Origin: Alphaproteobacteria bacterium
Lineage (GTDB): Bacteria > Pseudomonadota > Alphaproteobacteria > Rhodospirillales > Casp-alpha2
NCBI GenBank assembly: GCA_024279135.1
Contig: JAJRRU010000003.1
Span: 176,211 to 240,210, forward strand
DNA: 64,000 nt
Reading direction: 5' to 3'
A program made the position numbers and the translations under genes. The notes below the pieces were generated by a model. That model saw only the letters and a list, made by a program, of their open reading frames with translations. It was not told where the DNA came from and searched no databases. Position 1 is the stretch's first letter, and the number at the start of each line of letters is the position of its first letter. Of this stretch, positions 34,998-42,734 are shown piece by piece.

Positions 34998-37064
34998 ATG
35001 GCTGAATTCGACGGTGTTGTCCCGACACTCGTTCAGGCACTGAGCAAACGTGGTTACAGTGCGTTAACGCCCGTACAGAAAGCTGTATTGGCCCCCGAAC
35101 TTATTGACGCCGATCTGTTGGTCTCTGCCCAGACCGGGTCGGGCAAAACCGTGGCATTCGGTATGTCTCTGGCACCCACGCTGTTGGACGGCTCGACACA
35201 CTTCAAACCGACGCGCAGCCCGCTTGCCTTGTGCGTTGCCCCAACCCGTGAACTGGCCTTGCAGGTCAAACGGGAACTTGAATGGCTGTATGAAATAGCC
35301 GGGGTCGTGGTGGCGTCCTGTGTCGGCGGCATGGATATGCGTAGCGAACGACGGGTGCTGGAGCGCGGCGCACATATTGTGGTGGGAACACCGGGACGAT
35401 TGCTGGATCACATTAAACGCGGTTCGCTCGTTATGTCGGGCCTGCGTGCCGTGGTCCTGGATGAAGCCGATGAAATGCTCGATCTGGGCTTTCGTGAGGA
35501 ACTGGAAGCAATACTGGGGGTGGCCCCGAAAAATCGCCGCACATTGATGTTTTCTGCCACCGTGCCGCTACCCATCGTCAACCTTGCCAAGCGTTATCAA
35601 CGCGATGCGGTTCGAGTGTCCACTACGGCGGAACAAAAACAACATCTGGATATTGAATACCGTGCCCTGAGCGTGGCGGGAAATGATCAGGAGAACGCCA
35701 TCGTCAATGTGCTGCGGTATTTCGAGGCCAAAAACGCCTTGGTATTCTGTGCCACGCGGGCCACCGTCAATCACATGGTCAGCCGGTTTAATAACCGGGG
35801 TTTTTCGGTTGTGGCTTTATCGGGTGAGCTGAGCCAGAACGAACGGACTCATGCCTTGCAGGCTCTGCGTGATGGCCGGGCCCGGGTATGCATTGCCACC
35901 GATGTGGCGGCGCGCGGTCTGGACTTGCCCAATCTGGAACTGGTTATTCACGCCGATATTCCCAAAAATCACGATATTTTGTTACACCGCAGTGGCCGTA
36001 CAGGGCGCGCCGGTCGCAAAGGGGTGAGTGCTCTTATCGTGCCCCACAGTGCACGCAAACGCACAGAGCGACTGTTACAGCGCGCCAACATTGTGGCGAC
36101 CTGGGGCAGGCCGCCCTCCGTGGAAGATGTCTTGAAACGCGATCAGGAACGTATTTTCGAAGATCCGGTCCTGAGCGATGTCATCACGCAGGACGAAAAG
36201 GCATTTTCGCAGGAATTACTGGATCGTTATGATGCGCAGCATATAGCGGCGGCTTTTGTGCGTCTCTATCGGGCGGGCCAGTCGGCACCCGAAGAACTGA
36301 TCGATCCGGGCGTTTCTTCGCGTTCTGGCAGACCTGACAGACCCGGTAGATCCGGCAGACCTGACAGACCCGGCAGATCCGACAGATCCGACAGATCCGA
36401 CAGGCCTGACAGAACTGATAAACCCGACAGGCCACCGCGTACCCGCGATGTCGATTTTGAGGGCAGTGTATGGTTCAAGTTGTCGGTCGGTCGCAAGGAT
36501 GAGGCCGAGCCGCGATGGCTTTTGCCCGTACTGTGCAAAGCCGGTCAAATGACCAAAAAGGCCGTCGGTGCAATAAAAATCCTGCAACATGAATCCTACG
36601 TTGAAATTGCCCCAAAGAATGTGGATAAATTTATCGCTGCCATTGGCCCCGATAATGTGGTCGACAAGACCATTACGGTAACGCGTATGGATGGCGCGCC
36701 TAATGTGGCAAATGAGAGTCCCCGAAAGAAATACCAGGGCAAACCCCGTGATAATCACCGGGAAAAGCCCCGTGAGTATTCACGTAGCAAACCGGCGGAA
36801 AAGAAATGGCAGAAACCCCGCAAAGAACCGCAATCCTCTGAGCATGAGAAATCCGCTGAACAGCCGTCTCATGCCCATAGAACGGATGATAAAACCGTAA
36901 GGGAACCGGTGGGCAAGAAGGCCTATACGTCAAACTTTGCTTCAAAACCCGGCAAAAAAACTACCAAAAAATCCGCAAAGAAGGGTGCAAAGAAAACCGG
37001 AAAACTTAAAGCCGGTAACAGCCCCCTGAAACGCAAGAAAACCAAAAGAGCCAACAACACGTAG
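34998..37064 (+). CDS. DEAD-box RNA helicase with DbpA-like RNA-binding domain
   Basis: A 688-residue helicase. Motifs: Q region TPVQKAVLAPEL, AQTGSGKT, PTREL, TPGRLLD, DEAD, SAT, and HRSGRTGRAG. After the core comes a Gly-Arg-Pro-Asp repeat linker, a DbpA/CsdA-type RNA-binding fold (VWFKLSVGRKDEAEPRWLLPVL), then a basic Lys-rich tail. It resembles DeaD/CsdA, which acts in ribosome assembly and mRNA decay, especially in the cold. The linker is encoded by a tandem repeat. Confidence 0.93.
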   Translation: MAEFDGVVPTLVQALSKRGYSALTPVQKAVLAPELIDADLLVSAQTGSGKTVAFGMSLAPTLLDGSTHFKPTRSPLALCVAPTRELALQVKRELEWLYEIAGVVVASCVGGMDMRSERRVLERGAHIVVGTPGRLLDHIKRGSLVMSGLRAVVLDEADEMLDLGFREELEAILGVAPKNRRTLMFSATVPLPIVNLAKRYQRDAVRVSTTAEQKQHLDIEYRALSVAGNDQENAIVNVLRYFEAKNALVFCATRATVNHMVSRFNNRGFSVVALSGELSQNERTHALQALRDGRARVCIATDVAARGLDLPNLELVIHADIPKNHDILLHRSGRTGRAGRKGVSALIVPHSARKRTERLLQRANIVATWGRPPSVEDVLKRDQERIFEDPVLSDVITQDEKAFSQELLDRYDAQHIAAAFVRLYRAGQSAPEELIDPGVSSRSGRPDRPGRSGRPDRPGRSDRSDRSDRPDRTDKPDRPPRTRDVDFEGSVWFKLSVGRKDEAEPRWLLPVLCKAGQMTKKAVGAIKILQHESYVEIAPKNVDKFIAAIGPDNVVDKTITVTRMDGAPNVANESPRKKYQGKPRDNHREKPREYSRSKPAEKKWQKPRKEPQSSEHEKSAEQPSHAHRTDDKTVREPVGKKAYTSNFASKPGKKTTKKSAKKGAKKTGKLKAGNSPLKRKKTKRANNT
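36327..36434 (+). repeat. Tandem coding repeats (27 bp and 9 bp) in the helicase linker
   Basis: A 27-bp unit (GGCAGACCTGACAGACCCGG start) occurs at 36327-36353 and 36354-36380 with one difference. It is followed by 9-bp units GACAGATCC at 36381-36389 and 36390-36398, then a decayed copy. They encode GRPDRPGRS and DRS repeats. Such arrays can change length by slippage without breaking frame. Confidence 0.85.
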
Positions 37065-37073
37065 CTGGTTTTG

Positions 37074-38951
37074 TTACAAAGCGGCTGTCTGGGCCTGTTT
37101 CCAGTTGCCACCTGCGGTGACAATTGAACGCACCAGCTCAACGGCACCCGGCGCATCGGCACCATAGCCGTCTGCCCCGATGGCGTCGGCAAATTCCTGG
37201 GTCAACGGTGCGCCGCCGACAATAATCGGGTAGGGTTCATCGGCTTCGCGGAAGGCGGTAATGAATTTGCCCATTTGCGGCATGGTGGTGGTCAACAGGG
37301 CCGACAGCCCGATCACATCGGGTTTCAGGTCGCGGGCTTTTTCCATCAGGTCGTCAATGCCGATATTAACCCCCATGTCGATCACGGTATATCCGGCACC
37401 TTCCAGCATCATGCCGACCAGGTTTTTCCCGATATCGTGCACATCGCCCTGAACCGTTGCCAACAAGACAATACCTTTGGGTTTGGCACTGGTTTCTGTC
37501 AGCAGGGGGCGCAGAATTTCCAACCCGCCCTTCATGGCGCGGGCCGACAACAGCATTTCGGGCACAAAAATGGTGCCTTGGGAAAACATGCCGCCGACTT
37601 CTTCCATGGCCGCGATCAGGCTGTCGTCCAGGATCGTCAACAACGGAATTTCATCGCTTAAAGCCTGATTAACAGCCGAAATTGCGGCGTCAGTTTCGCC
37701 TTCGACCACATGATCGAACAGCTCGTCGAGCAGGTCTTCCTGATCTTCGTTCAGGTTGCTGAAGGATGGTGTGGCTTTTGATTCTGATGGATCAATTTTT
37801 TTCTTGCCGAATTTTTCATAATCGGCGGCCTCAGGAGTTCCGCTGGTATGCTGACCTGCCCATGGCCGCTCGCCCTGGCGGTAATTATGGATGGCGGCCA
37901 CAGACGCCTGGACCATGTCGACCGGCGTTTGTGAGCTGAAATTACACAGATAGAGTAGGTTCTTGCCACCCGGTTCGATAATTTCCAGATATTCGTGAAT
38001 ACGTTTTTCAATGTCGGTGGCCGGGCCTGTCATCAACAGGTTGTTGGAAACCCCCAGCATGATGGGCAGGTCGCGAGCCTTGGCGTAATCGGTGGCTTTT
38101 TGGGCACCGACGCGGTACAGGTCTGGATCCTGAACTTTCAGATAGTTGGGGTTAGCCCGCAGCTTGAATTGCCAGAATTTCTCCTGATCCTCGACAAACG
38201 AGTCACCCCACCAGTTATCCACGATGGCCATATTGTCAGTCAGGCTGCGCAGACGTTCGATATAATGCAGGGAGAACTCTTCCAGCATATCGAGGGTAAT
38301 AAATGGTAGTGACGAAACGGCGTCGCTGCCGGGTACAACGGTCACATTGGGAAAACGCCTGCGAAATTCGTTGATATAGGGTGCCAGAACCTCGTCGGTC
38401 AGGTAGGTCATGACCTTGTGCACATAATCCGGGTTGTCCTGCATTTCCAGAATCAGTGTCTCGAAGGTCATGACATGGGATGCCAGAGTAAACGGCCCAC
38501 AATAGACCAGTTGAGGCTCGACGCCGGTGACCTCAAGGAAAAGGCTCGAAACATCCATGGCAAACGGCACACGCCCGGCGCTGACATCCAGGGGTTTGAG
38601 TTTTGCCAGATCCTTTTCGCAACTGACCAGCGGTGTGGTATTGTCGATGGCCGGGGTCAGGTCATCGAACGTGACCAGTTTGCACCCGATGGCTTCCGCT
38701 TCGATATTATAAGCATCCCAGCACAAATCAGGCGTGTCGAATTTCATATCATGGGCGGTTTTCATGGAACCATAGACGAAACTTTCCGGGTCGGAATAAA
38801 ACGTCCAGGCGTTCATGGCCATATATTTCATACTGAATTCATGGCATTGCTGAACGAAGGGGATTTGATCGGCAGTATTATTTTCAAAGCCCTGGGCCAG
38901 CAGTTCGTAGCCAGCGCTGAAATCAAACTCGGAGAAATCGAATTTTGTCAT
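37074..38951 (-). CDS. UroD-type methyltransferase fused to a corrinoid-binding domain (CmuA-like layout)
   Basis: A 625-residue fusion. Residues 1-370 form a UroD/MtaA-type barrel. Residues about 400-625 are a corrinoid-binding unit: a helical cap, then D503-x-H505-x-x-G (GDVHDIGKNL), SALLTTTM and GGAPLT. The same order occurs in CmuA, chloromethane methyltransferase, but the substrate here is unknown. The Zn-binding HxC of MtaA/CmuA seems replaced by N246-W-W248 before GDS (alignment by eye); the later cysteine, C336 in YLCNFSSQTP, is kept. A LysR gene is divergent across a 139-base region with a LysR box. Confidence 0.82.
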   Translation of the reverse strand: MTKFDFSEFDFSAGYELLAQGFENNTADQIPFVQQCHEFSMKYMAMNAWTFYSDPESFVYGSMKTAHDMKFDTPDLCWDAYNIEAEAIGCKLVTFDDLTPAIDNTTPLVSCEKDLAKLKPLDVSAGRVPFAMDVSSLFLEVTGVEPQLVYCGPFTLASHVMTFETLILEMQDNPDYVHKVMTYLTDEVLAPYINEFRRRFPNVTVVPGSDAVSSLPFITLDMLEEFSLHYIERLRSLTDNMAIVDNWWGDSFVEDQEKFWQFKLRANPNYLKVQDPDLYRVGAQKATDYAKARDLPIMLGVSNNLLMTGPATDIEKRIHEYLEIIEPGGKNLLYLCNFSSQTPVDMVQASVAAIHNYRQGERPWAGQHTSGTPEAADYEKFGKKKIDPSESKATPSFSNLNEDQEDLLDELFDHVVEGETDAAISAVNQALSDEIPLLTILDDSLIAAMEEVGGMFSQGTIFVPEMLLSARAMKGGLEILRPLLTETSAKPKGIVLLATVQGDVHDIGKNLVGMMLEGAGYTVIDMGVNIGIDDLMEKARDLKPDVIGLSALLTTTMPQMGKFITAFREADEPYPIIVGGAPLTQEFADAIGADGYGADAPGAVELVRSIVTAGGNWKQAQTAAL

Positions 38952-39041
38952 GACCTATACTCTCATTATTCATGAAGCAGTGTACAATAATATTATTCTA
39001 TAAAGCAAAATAGCTGTTCTGGCCTCTTAAATTTTGTTATG

Positions 39042-39066
39042 GTGACATACGTTTAGCGTATGTGAC
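39042..39066. promoter_or_regulatory. LysR-type operator (ATAC-N7-GTAT)
   Basis: The box ATAC (39047-39050), seven bases, GTAT (39058-39061) is the classical LysR consensus with T-N11-A. It is embedded in a longer inverted repeat (GTGACATACG against CGTATGTGAC, nine of ten paired). It lies 25 bases upstream of the lysR start and 90 bases upstream of the methyltransferase start. The LysR protein probably controls both. Confidence 0.7.
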
Positions 39067-39090
39067 TGTTACGGATGATAAGGGGTTATT

Positions 39091-40014
39091 ATGAACCTTG
39101 ACTGGCGTATTAGTATGGCGCTCAAACACCTTGCGGCGTTTGAAAGCTCGGTGGATCAGGGCAGCTTTACCAAGGCGGCCGATAAACTGGGCACCACCCA
39201 GCCGTCGGTCAGCCGTCATATTGCCTCGCTTGAGGGGGTGCTGGGTGTTACGTTGTTCACCCGGCTGTATCACCGGGTCGAATTAACGGCGGCCGGGCAG
39301 GAGTTCTACGATGCGGTCAAGTTGGGACTCGGCCATATCCGCCAGTCGGCAAACCGGATCACCACCCGGCGCGATCCTGAAACCCTGTCCATTGGCTGTA
39401 CCTATGGTTTTGCCCATCTGTGGTTGATGCCGAGATTTTCGGCCCTGCAGAAATTAATCTGTGATCAGGAATTACGCATGATTACCTCCGATGCCAACAC
39501 CCTGTTCAATCTGGATGATGTGGATTTTGCCTTGCGCTTCGGTCGCGGTGACTGGGCTGACGGTGAAGCCCGGGAGATTTTCAGGGAACAACTTTTCCCG
39601 GTCTGCTCACCCCGGTTTGCCCAGCAACATTTTGCCGGCCCCCATGATGTGGACCCTGCATGGTTAGCCACAGTGCCCCTGATCCATGAATATGAGGAGG
39701 ACAACAGCTGGTTATCATGGCGGCAATGGCTGGCCCATCACCGGGTTGATTATGCGGCGCCGGAAAATGCTGTTTATTATGATAATTACGCCATGACCCT
39801 GCAGGCCGCCATGGAAGGCCAGGGGGTCGCTCTGGCCTGGCTGCAATTTACCGAGCCATACTTGAAGACTGGTCAGCTTGTGGAGTTGCGAGACCTGCGG
39901 GTCAAGACGGAGAGCGGCTATTACCTTGTCAGCCGTCCCCAACATCCGCTGGCCCAGATGATCGGCCAATGGTTCAAGGACAAGGCCATAATACACGAAT
40001 CAGACGCCAGATAA
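39091..40014 (+). CDS. LysR family regulator (GcvA-like)
   Basis: A 307-residue regulator. The N-terminal winged helix is AFESSVDQGSFTKAADKLG then TTQPSVSRHIASLE; the C-terminal ligand-binding domain includes YEEDNSWLSWRQWL and the LVSRP ending typical of GcvA-like proteins. It faces the corrinoid methyltransferase gene across a LysR box and is its probable activator. One base separates its stop from that of the convergent DMT gene. Confidence 0.92.
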   Translation: MNLDWRISMALKHLAAFESSVDQGSFTKAADKLGTTQPSVSRHIASLEGVLGVTLFTRLYHRVELTAAGQEFYDAVKLGLGHIRQSANRITTRRDPETLSIGCTYGFAHLWLMPRFSALQKLICDQELRMITSDANTLFNLDDVDFALRFGRGDWADGEAREIFREQLFPVCSPRFAQQHFAGPHDVDPAWLATVPLIHEYEEDNSWLSWRQWLAHHRVDYAAPENAVYYDNYAMTLQAAMEGQGVALAWLQFTEPYLKTGQLVELRDLRVKTESGYYLVSRPQHPLAQMIGQWFKDKAIIHESDAR

Positions 40015-40015
40015 C

Positions 40016-40945
40016 TTATTGTGCGGCGGCGGCGACCTTGCGTTCACGAAGAATAATGACCAGCCCGGCCCCGATGATGAAGATGACGCCGGGGAAAATA
40101 CGTTCCACAGGCCATTCTGCGAACACGATCCAGCCGATGGCCAGGGCAGACAACACCCCGAAATACTCGAAAGGTGCCAGCAGGGAAGCTGCCGTACGCC
40201 GATAAGCCAGGGTCAGCAAATAGACCCCGAAACCGCCAAAGCCACCCAACAGCAAGGCAAATCCCAGATCCGTGAGTGTGGCGAAGGTTTCTCCCTGGGG
40301 CCAGTCCAGCGTCGAGGTTGTCATCAGCAGTATAAAACTGCCGACGATGGCCCCGGCCTGGGCGTGTAGGTTGATTGCAGCATGGGATGCGTCTTTATCG
40401 AATTTCCGGGTTAATACCAACGAGTTCGCATAGAAAAAAGCCGCTACCGCAGGCAGAATACCAACCCAGGTAAAAATATCTGTGCCGGGACCGATAACCA
40501 ACACCACGCCGCCAAAGCCGCCCAGCACGGCAACCCAGCGCCAGATGCCAACCCGTTCGCCAAGCCAGGGCACCGCCAGAATAGTGATGAATAACGGCCC
40601 GGAATAGGCAATTACCTCCACGGTGGCCAGGTCAAGGTGTTTATAAGCACCATAAAGTGCCAACTGGGCAATCGCGACCAAGAATCCGCGTGCAAGCCCG
40701 AGCCGCCATTGTCGCAAATAAATAGAATTGAGTGAGAGGCGTGTTTTATTTTCCCATAGTAAAATCAGAAATGTAGGTAACAATCCGAAGGTGTTCCGGG
40801 CCAGTGAGATTTGCTGGGCGGTATAACGATCGACCAGATGTTTGGCCACAGCACCCATACAGTCCAGCATAACGATTCCGGCCAGTAGCATGAGCACACT
40901 TATTAAAATTGTCTGCCATTGGGTAGTGGATTGATATTCAGACAT
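40016..40945 (-). CDS. DMT (EamA) family transporter
   Basis: A 309-residue protein with about ten helices in two EamA halves (LDLATVEVIAYSGPLFITILAVPWLGE in outline; FEYFGVLSALAIGWIVFAEWP). Substrate is unknown; exporters of this type next to MocR regulators often move amino acids or amines. Its start overlaps the end of the upstream MocR gene by eight bases, so the two are translated from one message. Confidence 0.9.
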   Translation of the reverse strand: MSEYQSTTQWQTILISVLMLLAGIVMLDCMGAVAKHLVDRYTAQQISLARNTFGLLPTFLILLWENKTRLSLNSIYLRQWRLGLARGFLVAIAQLALYGAYKHLDLATVEVIAYSGPLFITILAVPWLGERVGIWRWVAVLGGFGGVVLVIGPGTDIFTWVGILPAVAAFFYANSLVLTRKFDKDASHAAINLHAQAGAIVGSFILLMTTSTLDWPQGETFATLTDLGFALLLGGFGGFGVYLLTLAYRRTAASLLAPFEYFGVLSALAIGWIVFAEWPVERIFPGVIFIIGAGLVIILRERKVAAAAQ

Positions 40946-42419
40946 TGAGTGCTTTGGCCATCCGTTGAACTGACGGGCGCATTTTTTCAGGCGGGGTGCA
41001 ACAGAACCCCAGGAACAGACCAGAACGCGAGGGTTGTTCCGTATAATAATATGATAAGGGATAACTCAGTATCCCCTGTTCCAGTAATGCCTGTTTAGCC
41101 TGCTTGTCATCGTTGCCAGGCGGCAGCCAGCCGATAACGTTCATACCGGCCCGGGTCGGCGATACATCCAGATACCCGTCCAGTTCACCATGAATAGCTT
41201 CCATGAGCGCACCATGGCGTTCCGCATAAACCAGACGCATCCGCCGGATATGATTTGAAAAATGACCGTTATCGATGAAATCAGTCAACACGGCCTGGGT
41301 AACTGTAGAAATGCCTCTGGTCAGTAGATGTACGGCCGCCCCGTAGGCGTCTACCAGGCCTGGCGGTACCACCATGTAACCCACACGCAAGGACGGGAAG
41401 ATAACCTTGCTCATGGTTCCTGCGTAAATAACCCGGTCATTTCGATCCAGGGTTTGCAAAGGGGCCAGCGGTGCACCGGAGAAACGAAATTCGCTATCGT
41501 AGTCATCTTCCACAATCCAGCTTTTATTCTTCGCAGCCCAGGCGAGTAGTTCCAGCCGCCGGGGAAGGCTCAGGGTAACACCCAGGGGATACTGGTGAGA
41601 TGGCGAGATAATCGCCAGACGGGCATCGGGTTTACTGGCGATACCAGCAGACACATCCATGCCATTCTGATCGACCGGGACATTAATAACACGGGCGCCA
41701 AAACCGGAAAGCATTTCATGCAGGGTCACAAAAAACGGATCTTCCATTAATATCCCGTCACCGGGATTGAGTAATATCCATGCGGTCAGGCTCATGGCCA
41801 TTTGTGTTCCCGCTACCACGATGACCTGGCCCGCATCACATTTGATGCCACGGGCATCGCGCAGATAATTTGCGATAGCGCGGCGCAAGGGTGGATAGCC
41901 GAATGAGTCCCCGTAATTCAGCATGTCAATGCTCGGTTGGCGGAGTCGCCGGGCCGTCAGGCGGGACCAAATGTTAAACGGAAACATATCGTAAGCCGGT
42001 TGATTGGGCAGAAAAGCCGTTGGAATTTGTGATTTGAATTCGGCCCGGTTCGCCGCAATGATCGACCCGCGTCGGGAAAGAATGATCTCTGGTTTGTTCC
42101 GTTTCGTGTGCCGTCGCTCTACGGCTGGTCGTTGGTTGATTTGGGCGGCCAGGTTGGGGCTGACATAAGTCCCCACACCAACCCGGCCTTCGATAAATCC
42201 TTCGGCGTTTAATTGCTCGAAGGCCATCAGAACGCACATACGCGATATGCCCAGTTCTTTTGCCAGGGAACGGCTGGAAGGTAATCGTATGTCCGATGTT
42301 AGTATGCCCGATAATACGGCTTGCCGGATCTGGGCATACAATTGTTGAAACAACGGAACGGATGATTTGCGATCCAGATTGATAAATGTAAAAAGGGCGA
42401 CGCCTAATTTTTTCAGCAT
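40938..42419 (-). CDS. MocR/PdxR family regulator (GntR HTH fused to aminotransferase domain)
   Basis: A 493-residue protein. The N-terminal winged helix (LFQQLYAQIRQAVLSGIL, then LPSSRSLAKELGISRM) is of the GntR type. A linker leads to a class I aminotransferase fold with the PLP lysine in YAGTMSKVIFPSLRVGYM. MocR proteins use PLP-linked ligands to control PLP or amine metabolism and transport. The downstream DMT gene is a likely target. ATG 42419 is preferred; 42440 adds seven residues. Confidence 0.92.
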   Translation of the reverse strand: MLKKLGVALFTFINLDRKSSVPLFQQLYAQIRQAVLSGILTSDIRLPSSRSLAKELGISRMCVLMAFEQLNAEGFIEGRVGVGTYVSPNLAAQINQRPAVERRHTKRNKPEIILSRRGSIIAANRAEFKSQIPTAFLPNQPAYDMFPFNIWSRLTARRLRQPSIDMLNYGDSFGYPPLRRAIANYLRDARGIKCDAGQVIVVAGTQMAMSLTAWILLNPGDGILMEDPFFVTLHEMLSGFGARVINVPVDQNGMDVSAGIASKPDARLAIISPSHQYPLGVTLSLPRRLELLAWAAKNKSWIVEDDYDSEFRFSGAPLAPLQTLDRNDRVIYAGTMSKVIFPSLRVGYMVVPPGLVDAYGAAVHLLTRGISTVTQAVLTDFIDNGHFSNHIRRMRLVYAERHGALMEAIHGELDGYLDVSPTRAGMNVIGWLPPGNDDKQAKQALLEQGILSYPLSYYYTEQPSRSGLFLGFCCTPPEKMRPSVQRMAKALNV

Positions 42420-42734
42420 GGAATACCTCGATTGAACCAATAATTAGTGTAGAGAAAAAATTGGCACGGTCAATTGTGCAAAATTGGTTATTTTAATAAT
42501 GCTAATTTTATCCCTTGCATCGCTCATTTATTGCTATTAGGGTTTTTCTCTAGATCCAGTGACCTTGAAGTTTTGCCACATAAAAAAACTGGCTGGATTG
42601 CAAACAGGAACAAATTGGCAATATGTTTTGGCCGAGGATGTGGCTTTTGGGGAGCTATCTAATAAAAATATCGTCTGATATTTAGATTCTCTAATAATAA
42701 TTATAGTACGTAAATTACAGGGAAGTTATTGATA
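42420..42734. other. Divergent AT-rich region between mocR and the peptide-type importer
   Basis: This 315-base gap holds the promoters of the leftward mocR-DMT pair and the rightward importer operon. Near 42460-42490 TTGGCAC and GTGCAA form an imperfect inverted repeat that could be a MocR site. The 62-codon frame at 42474-42662 has no good ribosome site and no family look, so it is not called a gene. A GGGAAG ribosome site precedes ATG 42735. Confidence 0.4.

Noticed and set aside
34861..35040. N-terminal extension of the HAD-IIB protein
   Set aside because: The extra 60 residues are not HAD-like and overlap the start of the divergent helicase gene.
36327..36434. CRISPR-like array
   Set aside because: The repeats are contiguous, in frame and without spacers; they encode a protein linker.
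42474..42662. 62-codon frame upstream of the peptide-type importer
   Set aside because: No ribosome site and an odd composition in an AT-rich divergent promoter region.
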